A stretch of DNA of 64,000 nt. It comes from Lineus longissimus (lineage: Eukaryota; Nemertea; Pilidiophora; Heteronemertea; Lineidae). The DNA lies in contig NC_088310.1 of NCBI RefSeq assembly GCF_910592395.1, positions 7,449,501 to 7,513,500 of the forward strand. The letters are read 5' to 3'. A model generated the notes under the pieces. The model was not told where the DNA came from, ran no database searches, and saw nothing but the letters and a program-made list of their open reading frames with translations. The position numbers and the translations under genes were made by a program. Shown here one piece after another: positions 1-12,867 of this stretch (the stretch's first letter is position 1; each line of letters starts with the position of its first letter).

Positions 1-106
1 GGTGTCAAAAACCACAGAATTCCAAAGCTTGGTGATCGTGAGCAAAGGCGACACAAGCCCCAACGTTGATCGCACGCTGACAGGCCATCTCGAGGACTGA
101 TTACCC
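1..106 (-). CDS. Possible partial exon at the window edge
   Basis: On the minus strand a consensus acceptor (AT-rich, then TTATTTCAG) lies at 107-116 and opens into a GC-richer stretch that runs off the window at base 1. Two frames stay open to the edge: one includes PVSVRSTLGLVSPLL, the other SPRDGLSACDQRWGLC. The frame cannot be chosen without the next exon. It lies downstream of the other minus-strand exons of gene N and could be its continuation. The product is not recognised. Confidence 0.3.
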
Positions 107-645
107 CTGAAATAATCATTGTTATCATTGCCTGCCTGACTAATGGCATCTCCAAATGAAAGAGGAGTAACGTGATCTCGTTCCGAATGAAAGTCATGGC
201 TTTCTCATTGATTTGTTCATCGAGGTGGAAATTTGAAATTGAAATTGAAATTGATTTTTCCCAGGGCAATGAAGTTGAAATCTTTTCCATAAAATGATTG
301 ATTGCCAAATTTTGGTCGATAAACAATTTGACGGAAACAGAAAAGCAAATAGGAGTTTTGTTCAAGTCATCTTTTTCTCACAGATAGGCTAAATTATCTT
401 CAATTTGAATTCATGAATTGAGGAAAATTTATGGTATGAACTGGAGTGACTGGTGACCAAAGCATTAACTGGAAGCCCAATACCAACTGTAACCGGAGTA
501 GCATTGATTCCCGCCAATACCTGGGTGGTGAAGGGGGTCACCTGGATAAAGGCCCACAATCATTTATTGTCCGGTTGGGACAGTAGAGAATCGAAACTGA
601 GCAATATAAGTATAGAAGAAAAGCCCTTGCTGAGTGTGAGAGACC
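107..645. other. Non-coding, intron-like sequence
   Basis: AT-rich sequence without a supported exon. A short run of a TTGAAA-type repeat lies near 228-255. An open frame at 453-662 has no splice signal or composition support and runs into the tRNA-like element. Confidence 0.5.
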
Positions 646-713
646 GGGTGGCCTGGTGGTAGCGCAGTGGACTTCGGATCAAGTGGTCACAGGTTCAAAT
701 CCCGGCTGATTCC
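646..713 (+). pseudogene. tRNA-Arg-like fragment with Pol III-type terminator
   Basis: The segment has an A-box-like stretch (TAGCGCAGTGG), an anticodon-loop region with TTCGGATCA as in tRNA-Arg(UCG), and a good B box (AGGTTCAAATCC). It is followed at once by a long T run at 718-727 that would terminate RNA polymerase III. About 12 bases expected between the D arm and the anticodon stem are missing, and the acceptor stem does not pair over 7 bp. It is therefore better read as a tRNA pseudogene or the head of a tRNA-derived SINE than as a working tRNA gene. Confidence 0.55.
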
Positions 714-870
714 AAAATTTTTTTTTCTTTTTCACTTTTTCCTTCCTTTTTTTCTTGCTCTTTGGATGATCATCCGAAGGAAATATGTTAGGATGGCTAT
801 TAAAGAATGCTCTCTTTCATTGATTTCATAAGACTCACCATTTAACTGCTTTAGTATATTACCCTGACAG

Positions 871-962
871 TCCTTTACCACCATATGGATGGCTCCGACG
901 ATTCAACAGAACAGCAATCCCTGCTTTCGCCCCAGGCACAAAAATCCAATATTAACTCGTAA
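871..962 (+). CDS. Weak candidate terminal exon on the plus strand
   Basis: A pyrimidine-rich acceptor ends in CCCTGACAG at 862-870. It opens a frame (2 bases, then 29 codons) containing HHMDGSDDSTEQQSLLSPQA and ending in TAA at 960-962. Composition is protein-like and polar. No other plus-strand exon nearby supports it, so it may be chance. Not recognised. Confidence 0.22.
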
Positions 963-3900
963 CGCCTCGAGGGTAATCACGATCTACAAATTAATTCGAT
1001 CTTCATGACCCATTAGGCGTTCCCGCCTTTTAGTGAATGGCGAAATGTAATTTGCCACGTATCGGGCAACATTAAGTAATAGCGGGTACATGTGATTATG
1101 AAGGATACAATCGCTACTCTGGGGCCTAAAAGGTGCCTAAAAGATGCGGGAACAAGAACATGGTAATCACACATACAATCAAATTCGATTTTCTTTCCTC
1201 GGTTGAACATCAATCGGTTACTCTCCGCATCAAAAGATGGTCGAACAAGGACACCTTAATGAAAGACATAGCCCAATTTGATTTTATTGTTGAGCGCCAC
1301 ATTTAACATTTACTAGCTCAATTTTACAAGCGACGTTTCAAAGACCACAGGATGTAAAAGTTTTCAGTGCACTTTATACGAAAACAATTAGCCTTAATTA
1401 ATTTTTAAAAGATCGCTAATGGCACGTATTTTCCGCTTTGGAGGATCCTGTTGTGTCTATTCTTCGAAAGCTTTCACCGGATGCTGGCTTCTTCAGCGAG
1501 TGGCTGCCTTTTGTTGGGTGCGGCACAATGCTTTAATGCAGTCAAGAGCTTCTTGGACATGTTGCTGGTCAGCGATATTGCCCCATTCTTTATTGAAAAC
1601 ACTAGGACATGAGACGGCGTTGACAACACGAATGGGGTGACGACCATCAATAAAATGTGGCTGATTTCCAATCAAAAGTTCATTATCCCTGCACTTGACT
1701 TGCGCCTGACAGGAAACGTGTCCTGGCCGGTACAATAGCATCATGTTTTACAACTGACTTCATTTCGATGCAGAGATAACACTTTCGTTTTTCTCAAACA
1801 ACATTTTATATTATCGGTGTGTTTGGCTTGCGTTAGACAGGAAATCTGTTCTAAAGCTGATTTCATTTGGGGATAATACTGTACATAACAAAGTGTCAAC
1901 CTCATCTCTTCTGTTACTAAAACCTTATTCCCAATCATGCAAGGCAAAATTCGGTAAAAATATCCAATCGTAGCTGTCAGTTTCACTGCATCAGACCATG
2001 ACAAAGAAAGGATGGCTTAAAACAAACTCGGTAAGGAAGTGCAGCATTCAGAAAAATCGAACTGGTTATTGCGTGACGGTGTAATCTCGCTTCAAAGGAA
2101 CAAAGAAAGTCATTGGTTGATTCTGTTTGCTTTGAGCTCTCGCTTCTCGCCCGATCTGCCAGATTCCGGAGTTCGCTAAATTAATACGATTGTGATAAAG
2201 GATGCAAAGTTGATAAAACGTGAATAATTCATGAGATAGCTCAGGTAGAATCCATCTTGACTTGGTCAGAATCAGTGTAGAGAATGTACTATGAATGTAC
2301 ATGACTTGAGTAGAAACCTTGCTTGAATCTGACCATAATACTACTCAATGAAAGCGCTGTCTATCTTGCTATAGCTTTGTTCTCTGTCTCCATTGTCTCA
2401 TGCTGCTGCGGCAGCAGGCTTATTGTCATCAGGAGAAAACATCACCATGTCGCATATTACTGGTGGTTATTGCGACTGAAAGCAACAGAATTACATCCTT
2501 GTGACTTCACAATTAAACTAGAACTCATTCTTGTCTTGAATATTGTCAGCCACCAAAACAATCAGCTGATGTTCCGAGGAACATCATGACAATTGTATTG
2601 GTGACTGTCAATTTGGTAACAGAAGTCTGACAGAAGCTTTCTCTTTTCACGATTTTTTTCTCGTTATGGTAAACCTGTTGTTCTCAATGGGCCTCATTAG
2701 TGGAATGCTTAATTTGGTACCGGAATGCTTCAAAGATTAATTAGTTACATCGACAGCGGCTGCACGATAGGGCCAGATGATTTATACTTCTATTCCTAAT
2801 CTTAATCATTGTTGCTTGTTATGTTATTGAATATTAAATATTAAATATTCATTATCATCAGCTCTTAGAGAGAATGAGAACCTTCTTATACAGCATGCGA
2901 ACAAGTTGAGAGAATATGAGGCCGGTATATTAGGATTTTTTCAAAGATCTCCAGCATGTACTTATATTCGAAGTCAGAACGACGCAAGAGAAAAAAGTTT
3001 CGCCCAGAAGCCATACATTGAAGAGCGAGAATTGACTTTTTAGAGATAATTCGAAACGACTTGAGCAAGGTACAACTCCAATGGGACCACTACACACGAA
3101 GCCTAAAGCATATTCTGTAATACTTTTTTAAATTACTGATATTCGCTTAAAAGGCCCTTATGAAAGTGTTGGTGTATATTTGTTTATCATATGACATAGA
3201 AATCAACATTTTTTTCTTTATACCGTTGTGTTGTACAATTGTCTATTTCAGCCAACAGGCATGATGAACATTTTTGCTTGACAACATTGATATACCTTAA
3301 AGGGTTATACATCATAAATATTAAATGGAGTTATAAGTTTTATTTTTATAAATTTGGCTCAATTTCTCTTACGGCGCAAAACTGTCCCCTTGAAAAATTT
3401 CAGAAAAACCTCACAAAATTACTTTGTCTTCAAAGATATCATCATTGGATATAAGTGACCAAATCGTCTAATTTGCATGCAAACTCGTGCAATGCCAAAC
3501 CAGTGATACTCGAGTTTCAATTTGACCACATGATAAGTGATTCAAAATCAATATCACGGCTTTGTTGCACAGAACACCGATGAGTTCTTGACACAAATTA
3601 GTACCATCATAGAAGTAATTAGTAAGCAAACACCGTTGGTGAGGGGAAATTATTGTTGACATTTGATATGTGGAATATTTAGATTTCACGATATGACTAT
3701 TGAGGGCGCTACAAATATGCGGTATGTCATTTAGTACGTTTGATGATCACCCCTGTCTGTCAACTGACCACCCTTCTGTGTCAGATATAGCAGATGACTG
3801 CCCTTGCAGATCAGATTAAAAGATAATGCCCTTTCAATTCATTTTGTCCCTTTTATTAGATTTTTACCGGCAATGGATGAAAAGTGTCACCTGACACTAT

Positions 3901-4538
3901 GTTACCGAAAGAATATGCGAAATTGCTGAGAAATGGGCACTCAGGGGCATACAACTGGGGGAGGGGTCATTGGTGACCAATCTTGTGTTTTGGATGACTA
4001 AGTGTCCAAATCAGATTAGGTGATAACACACTTTAATTCAATTTTGATGCCAATGAAATACTAATGATCATAATTTGTGGGTGTCCCCTGAGGTGAGTCA
4101 AAGAAGCTCTTTTGACGACCAATGACCACAGTTTTATGAAAGGAAAATTATGAGAGACAATTGAATTACTGACACCACTGATTCGCACGGAGGGGTTTTT
4201 AGTTCCTGTAAGTTTTATAAAACGTGTTCTGCCCCAAAAAGTGTTAAGACTTCTTTACCATTCTTTAAGAGATTATCATGTGTCCAACTTGCTCAATCAA
4301 AACTTGTGTAAGATGAAAAAATAAATCAAATACGCTCCCCACACTGGCAGCCCCCCCCCCCTCAACCCACCCAACAGCTGTTGCTAAATCCAATATCCCA
4401 GATTTATATCACGATGAAACAGATAACTTAACTATATCAAGTCAGAGATAATGAGTCCTTGATTCGTTTAATCAACCGACTATCTCAACATGTTATATAA
4501 CCAGAAATGTCCCCCTAAGACAAAGTGAGTGCAATTAC
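963..4538. other. Non-coding, intron-like sequence
   Basis: No exon with both splice sites and an open frame was found. Bases 3730-4060 contain two loosely similar stretches (each with a CAGATTA core followed by GATAA and a run ending TTCAATTCA), probably an old duplication. A short poly-C tract lies near 4350. The open frames in this stretch are short and AT-rich. Confidence 0.45.
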
Positions 4539-4629
4539 CCTCATAAGCTTTGCCAATTTCCTTTTCAAGTGCTCTAACACCAACTCCTTCAACGATCTTG
4601 AATTGTCCTCTCGTACCATTCAGCATGAT
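4539..4629 (-). CDS. Internal exon (gene N or a neighbour), 30 codons
   Basis: On the minus strand an acceptor TTTAG at 4630-4634 and a donor (GAGG then GTAATT) at 4537-4538 bound 91 bases. These translate as 30 codons plus one base, including MLNGTRGQFKIVEGVG and VRALEKEIGKAYE. The amphipathic, charged helix-like sequence, higher GC than the flanks and clean splice signals make this a convincing coding exon. The other two frames are closed by stops. It starts in phase 0, which does not join the exon at 8121-8153 (ending with one extra base), so an exon is missing or the two belong to different genes. The family is not recognised. Confidence 0.7.
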
Positions 4630-7600
4630 CTAAAGCCAAATGTTAACGTGACTAGATAATCCCGCTGCCATTGTCTTCCGATCGGCGTTCGATTGTTAGG
4701 GATCCGATTTCATGACGATTTCTGCCACTTTGCATCGAGTCTAATTAGAGGCCATGTTGTCCAGTCGATCCTTTGTACCATCCTTGGCGCAGGCATTAGG
4801 CACCTGTTTGTAGTAGGCTGTTCCAGTAAGCCCTCACACCCATCGCGTATAGCTGTTAATTTCAAGACAGCATCGGTTACAGGAAGATGGGCAAGTTATA
4901 CAACCCTTAATATAATTGGGAAATGCGATGATCGTTTTGAAAGATAGAACATTTTTCATCAGAATTATCAGCTAGAATGAGAAAATAGAAGACACCTTTA
5001 TTTTTATCATTTATTGATATTGGCTTTCATTTCATGTTCAGATTTAGAAGAATGAAATCCGTTTTCAACCGGATATACCAGGTTTTAATGCCAGGACCCA
5101 CATCACCAAGGGAAGTGACAAAGCTATCGATTTCAGGAACTAAGAATTTCATACAGTCGGTGTCGTTTCAAGAAGCAAGGAATGTGACTTTGTAACTTAA
5201 AAGCAGTCGGGCTTTTTGGAAGCAGAATCAAGTTTATTTCTTGGAAACCAGGAATGTGATAAGGCAATGATTGAAGTGACAGCAGCCAACTCACATTTCC
5301 TTAACAGTCAACAGGGCTTTGTGAAGGAAGCGACCAAATTGTTTTTCAAAGTGTAGCTTCCTTTTGCCACAGCACCTCCACAAACTATCCAAATCTGCAA
5401 CTCAAAGGTTTTTGGAAGCAGCTCTAGTTTCAATTCTTATCACTAGAACTATGAAAGAGCACTTTAAGTCACTGCAGCCAGCTCAGATCTCAATCACTTT
5501 TCTGGATTTTGTGAAGGAAGCCATCAAAGCGGGGTTTTTTTTACAGCTGTAGCCTCCTTCCGCACTCCACCTCAACCAACTTTGCAATCCAAGAGCTGAA
5601 AAGCATGTTGTTGGAGCATCAGTTCTTGCAAGCCAGGACTGTGATAATCAAATCTGACTACAGCCAACTCTCATCTCCAATCAGCTCATTGGGCTTTGTG
5701 AAGGAAGCCAGCAAAGTGGTTTCTCCAGCACGCTGCAGCACTACACGGGATTCCACGAGTCTTACTTCATGAAAAAAACCAGCAACTTGCCAGTACCATT
5801 TTACATTTAGCGAGAACGTCAATTTGTTAAGTACGCTCCGGCCAAGCAGAATGGTCAACTGAATTGTGCGTAATCCTCAGTGACCCATTATAAGATTATC
5901 TCGCTGTAAAGTGACGATGGCTTTTTTGGTCATCGCACATTAGCTTGGTAGCAATGATGTCTGTATTCTTTGAGTCAAGGCAGCTGGGGAGGCTTAAACC
6001 TGCTAACGCAATTTCGTTCCCAGATGGCATATGGCTGCGTGAAATAGCCCACAATGGGATTTTTGCTGATAGAGTTGCAAAAATATGTCCACTTTTTTTG
6101 AATGAAAAGGCAGTCTGGTTTTCTAACATGACGTTACCGTCCAGCATCAGACTCAGAGAAGTGGAAAACTGTATGCTTTAAAATGCTCAAGAATTCTCTT
6201 AAATACAGTCAACCTAAAATTAACAACAAAGAATGGTAACAAGGATATGGTTTGAAGCTCATATAGACCAGCCTTCAATCAACCGCAATGACCATGATGA
6301 CTGGTAACATGCTTCAACCAGCTTACCAAATTAAAAAACAACCACCTTTCATACTGAAATGCAGCCGTCCTGAAATTAACCTCAAAGAATGGTAACAACA
6401 CCATTAACCAAATCACCCAAAAGATTGCATTGCAGTTAAATTAGCTTTTTATGAACACAGTTGACAACGATACCAGGGATCATTACTAATTCCATTGTCA
6501 GAGCAGACGGATTCAGGGCGAGCTCCATGGGTGTGGATGCAACCGTCAACAGCCTCCGTACCAGACACCTGTGAGGCTGCAATGTCCTGCAACCATTAGT
6601 CAAACAATAGCAGGATTTCTTGACGGCGCAATCATTTGGAAACACTGCGGAGGCAAAATCCACCATTGTCGCCTGCCGCAAGCAATTTACCCACCTTTTA
6701 TCAGTTAATTCCTATTGTCCATTAGCAATCTATTATCATTTAAAAGCATAATCTTTTATCCTCTCCATCATTCTGCCTTGAGTTTGCCATGATGACAAAT
6801 AGGGAGGACTTATCCGCTGATTGGTGCTAAAATACATGTAACTGTCGCTGGCGAACCCGCAGAGGTCATCCGGACAACAGAGGGGTCAGATCGGACAGCG
6901 GATGGGTCAGATATCAGCTGTGGGTTCGCACAAAAAGAAAAGCGTATTAACCTCAGCCTTAACACATAATGGAGATGAACTAAATGAATATTTTATTATA
7001 CTCCATTTTTGTTTGTTCGTCCAATGCACCGCATGTCCCTTGGGTTTCGGTCAATGTGTCAAATGAAATCACGTCATATTCGTAATTTATAGGGCGGGAA
7101 TGATATGCATCCGATGATAGTTATTACAATTTTAGATTTTCCTTTTTTTATTCATGAAGTTACTTATTGTATACCTAAGCTGCAATGAGTAACAGGTTGT
7201 TAATTAACAATTAATTTGATATTTGATACTGGCTTAGCCTATTAATAACTTAGCTATTTATACTTCTGACACAACACTACACTAACACGTATTACCGGTA
7301 TAGCAATATATGCCTTCATCAAGACCATCAATGATTAATTCAATAGCAGATTGATTCCCAATTAAACATGATAAAGAACTTAAACTTGTTCAAGATCGAG
7401 AATTAATGTATATTTATATATCTAATTGAAAAAATTGCTCTTTCAACCTCAGAAAGAGTGAAACCAAATAAAACTGAATTTTCTCCCCAAAGGGAATGCT
7501 CATTAGATATTAATACAGAAAGAAATCACCGCAATCAACTCCAAACACAAAATAAACAACCGCACGATTTAGTCGTCTACTTTAGTCGTTTATCACTGCA

Positions 7601-8120
7601 AACATCCCAGGAGCAGCGGCATGAAGCATGCCACTAAATAAATAATTTAATACGAGGAAATCGACAACAAATTCTACCACTTAAACTTGTGCTTTCGTAT
7701 TCAGATCATCACCAGTTATTTACACGAGACAAGAGTGCCATGAATAAATCAAATCTCTTACCATGTTTGAATAAAATAATTTGGCAAATTTAATCAATCG
7801 CCACATGCAGGAATTCCGAAAATATTTCTTAACCAAGGAACGTTGTTGTATTTTGGCCTCTTAAGTTAAAATCACTGGTTGGATCACAGCCCAAAGGAAA
7901 AGTGCCAACATGTTTAACCAATTTTGCCTTAATTTTTAAATTCTGATTTATATTCGGAATTTAATTCTAATTGATAAAATCATAACATCTCATTGTCCCA
8001 ATTAGCTGTCCTGCATTCAAAATGATGTCCTCAACCGCATAGATGATAGGTTTCCTTACGTAACCACGAACGGTTAATAAATGGTATATAAATTTGACGA
8101 ACTAACAAATTAACAACTAC
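4630..8120. other. Intron-like sequence with old tandem repeats
   Basis: Apart from the repeat at 5090-5750, two similar stretches occur at about 6211-6250 and 6369-6405 (both AAATTAAC...AAAGAATGGTAACAA), an old duplication of about 160 bp. A short inverted pair GCGAACCCGCAG / GTGGGTTCGC flanks 6850-6930. A GC-richer stretch at 6440-6690 has open frames on both strands but no convincing splice pair. Confidence 0.4.
5090..5750. repeat. Degenerate tandem repeat, unit about 190 bp
   Basis: The phrase GTGAAGGAAGC recurs at 5321, 5511 and 5698, each time preceded by an (A/T)GGGCTTTGT- or TGGATTTTGT-type sequence and followed by a T run and a GCTTCCTT-like stretch. At least three copies, with a more diverged one upstream, form an old tandem duplication. 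There is no coding support. Confidence 0.7.
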
Positions 8121-8153
8121 CTGTAATTTTAGCACGTTCTAATAGCGGACCAC
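8121..8153 (-). CDS. Short internal exon of gene N (or first coding exon to 8181)
   Basis: The minus strand reads FTGGPLLERAKIT up to a donor (ACAG then GTAGTT) at 8119-8120. There are two possible starts. One is a splice acceptor GTTCACAG ending at 8154, giving a 33-base exon. The other is an ATG at 8179-8181, giving MDAVRIM before the same peptide; a TGA stop lies just upstream. With the acceptor model the exon begins with two bases, joining in phase the exon at 17350-17387 (ends with one base), although other exons lie between. The peptide looks conserved but I cannot name the family. Confidence 0.55.
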
Positions 8154-8940
8154 CTGTGAACATGATCCGTACCGCATCCATTAGGGTTCATTAAAACTCG
8201 CTCAGATTTGTTAATCCTAATTGATTCTTGCCTGTGTCTATTCCCAATGGTCATCATTACTTTAAGATGAAATTAAACTAATTGCCCGGGCGCTTCCGAG
8301 CGCACTGAAGCTCGACAAGTCAACAATGGGCTACGCTGCCCACTTTCCTACCGCATTGTTCTCCGCATGCATAATGAATCAAGACGCAGCACGGCCACAC
8401 CTGTGTAAGCAGATTAAGCGCAAGATTTCTGAAAGGCTTTTGAGACGATGTCAATTGCGATCGATAGCAAAGAATGAGGGATTAGATACGAAAAAATCAA
8501 ACATGGATTAATCTCGGGAGGTGAAGAAGCGAGTGATAAATGAGCAAATATTTCATAAGTGCTGTTGAAAAATAGTGACTTGGTTATTGGAGCGAACAAA
8601 AGATTCGAATTCCTTGAAAGATGTTTGTTAAGCAATGGTTTACGAGTGGGAGAGTTAATGCACCTAATAAAGCTTACAGCAGGTACATTGTAACTTAAAA
8701 AGGAAGAGGTTTTACGGTTTCTGGTACATATAGTGATGATATCTCGAAGAATACAAAGACACACTGTAAGATTCTGTAGGAAACCTCTTGATGCTTATCG
8801 CACCAGGGGAAAGGATTAGATGAGTACAATTATTTCCAAGAAATCTTACAACAGGATTTCCACGAGTTCCTATGCTGTCACTGACAGCACGACTGCATCT
8901 TTCACCTTCAACCACAACATCTTTTATGGTGCAACTTCAC

Positions 8941-9017
8941 CAGGTTTCCAATTTCCCCAGGGAACTCCACGTCAAATGTTCAAAGCCATGCTGATGCAAG
9001 TCAACCAAGCAAAGAAA
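8941..9017 (-). CDS. Candidate internal exon, 25 codons
   Basis: A strong acceptor (TTTTTGCCTGTGCAG, ending 9018) and donor (ACCTG then GTGAAG, 8939-8940) bound 77 bases open in phase 0, including LVDLHQHGFEHLTWSSLGKL. Its phase-0 start would join the exon at 12792-12867. Against it, a plus-strand frame over the same bases (8820-9080, with QGTPRQMFKAMLMQVNQAKK) is equally open, so this may be a transposon remnant. Confidence 0.28.
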
Positions 9018-12000
9018 CTGCACAGGCAAAAATTGCCAACCTGGGCGACAATTTTTGACTCTCTGCGCCGGTCTGATTAGGTTGCAGATCGAACAGATGT
9101 AAAAGAAGCTAAATTGATTTCCTAATGTTGCAGAATTCAATTACTTCAATGTACAGTAAAAGCACACTGTGCACTAGTGATTACAGTCAGCTAATGATGG
9201 GATGGACTCTTATGCACACTGCGGGGTCTGAAAATACTCAAAAGATGGATTCCTTGCCACCAGTTGCATTAAAGACGTATTGATCGACATCTGTTGGAAA
9301 AATATCAGTTACCAGTGATAAAAATTGTGCATGTTTTCACAATGGTGCAGAATCTATCAGTTTTGTGCAGAAGAAATTACCAATAGCAACAAGTCGTATC
9401 AACCTGTCGGTAACCTAGTGCTGTGAATACGCCAGGACAAACAGCAATGGTATTAGCAGTGCCGGGGCAATAATTCACACCCGATGGCGATGACACTCAG
9501 TGATCAATGATGCTGGAGCATATTCCTCGTCAGCTATCTTCCTGTGCCGACTTGAAGCGACTTCCTCTGCGAACATTTGATGCTCCGTTGCATCCACATG
9601 CTCCCTTGCATCCAGATGACGTACATCATTTTTCTTGTTACATCAAAAAATCCTTTTTCCAAAGTTTTTGATTACATTCAATTCTGACATGTATGAATTG
9701 TAGGGCAACGTAAAAACACATGAGAGAGTACTTGACCAAATATCTGAAGGTTGAGGGCTCAAGGATTACCCTGTCACTTGGTGCCATTAGGTATTTTCAA
9801 CTGGCCTGAAATGGCCAAGTGCAGTGCAGTATCTCCTTGGTTTTGACAGACGGTTTTGAATTCGGCTGGGGAATGCATGTTAAGTACTTTGAGACAATAC
9901 TTGTACAGTAAAAAGCACTATATAAGAACTTAGATTTCATTGTCATGACAACACGATTTGCCAATTATGTTGTTTTGCTGACAAAGTGGTCAAAGGCAAA
10001 AATGAGCTACTGATGACCGTTACTAATTCATTGTCATCAATTTCCTGCGTAAACATGGATGTATCCAAAAATGTAAGGAAAGCATTGTTGGAATGTTTGT
10101 CCACATATTCCGATGCATCCCATTAAAATTCCATACCTGAATATAGTGATTTTACATAAGTGCTGGACATGAGTGTTACCTTCTGGTGCCAAAATGTCCA
10201 TAGATTTGAAGTTTCAATCAAAGCAACTTCAGGTATTGTTCATAAGATATTGTCTTTCGAATGTAAATGTAGTGGAAAACACTGGACAAAAGCACTGGCG
10301 TTTCAACATCAATAGGAAATTTGACAGGTTATATTACATGTTCGGAGATCGCCAGTACTTGAGGTATGAAGTACCTTCCAAATGATATTGTAAACAAAGC
10401 GATTAATACTTTTGCTACTCTGATTAATGCTGCGAGTGTCCTTGAGAGGGAAACGGCTTCTCCTCAAATGAGATGAATTGTTGCAAGGACAATCCAGATT
10501 GCAGTTAGATTTCAAATCATTCTGATATCTCAAGGCCAAAATTCAATACCTAATATGTAAAGTGATTTGGAGGGTCTAGCGTAGCAAGGGAACTGTGAGG
10601 TTGAACAAATCATTTGCCCAACACCTAAATGCAGCTCTTTTTGCAATGCACCACATACCGTAGAACAGAAAATTTTCGCGAATTTCACGATTAGGTCATG
10701 CTAGCAAAAATAATGTGCTACAAAAATCTCTTACTAGAGCTAGACCCTTTTGAGGAGAACAAAGCATTTCCCCAACACCTTAATGCATGTCTTCTTCTTC
10801 TTCTTTCTTCTTCACATTTCAATTTTGCACAATGTAATCAGTTGCCAACTGAGCAGTGCTGAGTGGATATTCCTCTCAATATCTTCCAATGAAGTATCCC
10901 CTGAGACACAAGCACCAAGCTTTGATGATGCCAATCCACTCATCAAATGTCTTAGCTCATGCATCTTTTATGTCATCCACCTGTTGCCTCTTTGAAGTAT
11001 CACCACTTGGGGCTTCCTCAGAGTGTCATAAACAAACCATAATGAGTGCATATGTGCACATTTTTGGGACGGATGATATTGCTTCATTTTGAGTAGAAAA
11101 AAAATATTTGGACTGAGAAGAAAAAGATCTCAAACCCATGAAAAGTTCAAGCCATCAAAAATTATCAGTTATACATACAATTTTAACAGCACTTGGAAAC
11201 TTCCAAATCCTTTTGCAATGATATTTTGCTATTTCATTAGAAACAAGCCAACCTTTCCGCCTAGCCTTATCCTCGAACTTGAGGAGCTTTGCGGTACACT
11301 TTGCCACAATTGTGCTCCAGCGTCATATCGCTTGAAACACGAGAAACATGTCAAAAGACTCATCTGATTGTCAGCTCATGTATTTTTCATGACATTCTTG
11401 GAACTCTTGAGTGCAGTTAGCTACGCATTCTCCGAGTTCTTCAAGTTGCTTTTTCAAAGACTTTGGTAGACCACAAATTGCCTAACTTCATCGACATGAC
11501 AGCAATTTTGACCAATCAGTTGCAAAGCATTTTTTGTTGTTGTTCATGAAATATCCCCTTGTAACGGTTTTTAATATCTGGAATCGGAGAATGGATTTTT
11601 TGACAGCATTATTCAACTTACAACTTTATACTTATAGCGTTCTTAATGGTACTCTTTAAATGTACAAAATTATTCATATATTCTGAGAAACTTGAATTCT
11701 ACAGCAGCTAATTTTTTACGATATTTTGTTTATGTATGTGAAGTACGTTTTAGTCTGACTTAAAGAGTGTGGAATAAAATGGTCGTCTCCAAACATTCCC
11801 TCAACTAGTAATACCTTGGGAGTCTCTGGGACCTAATGTCAATGGCAATGATCGAACTGCAGACAGCAAATACTTTAGAACCAGCCTAGTCAAGTTTGCT
11901 TTAAATGACCTCTCATCCACAAACTGTTAGTACCAATATTTGCAGTTGCTACACTTGTGGAAATGCTTGGAGATGACATTATAGAAAGTATCATCTGCCA

Positions 12001-12791
12001 CCTCCTGCCTGTTGCTTCCCATTAACATGATTAAGGTCGATTTCATCAAAACCTGCCAAAATCAGATATACATGTATGTATTCCACCATACATGAAACAC
12101 AGTACTCAATAAGGCAAAATGGGCTTGAAATGGTCCACAGTCCATAACTAGCCTCAGTACTTCTTGCAGTATCTTTATTGTTATATATCCAGCACTCGAA
12201 TGCTCACGGTGCATGCAGAATCTCCATCTTCCCATGACATTTTCCACTATGATCAATACCATTTTGTTGCCTGGAACAGTCAAACACCGCCCTGAATACT
12301 GCCATAACTTGACAGACATAATCCATTTGTCAAATTGACTTCTTCAGGTACAGCCATTTAGGTAGTCAATTTTTCTTTCTCATCTGAACTCTTGGAACTC
12401 ATTCTATCAACTATCTGCTGGGTTTTCTCCCCCAGTTCCACCCATAATCGTTTTATTCAACATGGGAACAATCTTGCAGATCTATTTCTCCTGTCATCAC
12501 TGCTCGAATCCAAGAATTTAACATGCACAGCCTTATTGTAAGGATGTTCAGATAGAACATTTTATTCATGCCGGCATCTTCGACCACTACAGAGAACCTA
12601 AGAAATATAAGCAAATACTCGAGGCAGCTCTCCAGTCCTCATCATTCATGCCAAAAACATTCTAGCTGGGAGAAAAGTACCATAGATGTCACACGGGGAC
12701 ATTAAGCATGTTAAGAGATTTGCAGAATTGCTGAATGAAACCGTCAGATATTCCGTATTTATTTATGAGAGTCACCCTGGATAGCTCTTAC
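9018..12791. other. Intron-like sequence, no supported gene
   Basis: No exon pair was found. Several overlapping open frames around 10750-11370 and on the minus strand at 12062-12319 are broken by stops and have no splice context. They could be fossils of a transposable element, but I could not identify a transposase or reverse-transcriptase motif. Confidence 0.4.
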
Positions 12792-12867
12792 GTGGTGCGG
12801 TGATGGATGGGAGAGCCCTGGGATGTGAATTGTAGACCTCGTAGACACTTCTTCATCAATTACATTA
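12792..12867 (-). CDS. Internal exon of gene N, 25 codons
   Basis: The acceptor ACTTGCCCAAG (ending 12868) and a good donor (CACCAC then GTAAGAG, 12790-12791) bound 76 bases. They encode one leading base plus 25 codons containing VIDEEVSTRSTIHIPGLSHP. This polar, Ser/Pro/His-rich peptide resembles the style of the large exon at 31020-31876. The exon ends in phase 0. No family is recognised. Confidence 0.55.

Noticed and set aside
646-713. Functional tRNA-Arg gene
   Set aside because: Part of the D arm/anticodon stem is missing and the acceptor stem does not pair.
6436-6690. GC-richer stretch with Cys-containing minus frame (ESVCSDNGISNDPWYRCQ)
   Set aside because: Suggestive of an extracellular module, but no splice sites bound it and the plus strand is equally open.
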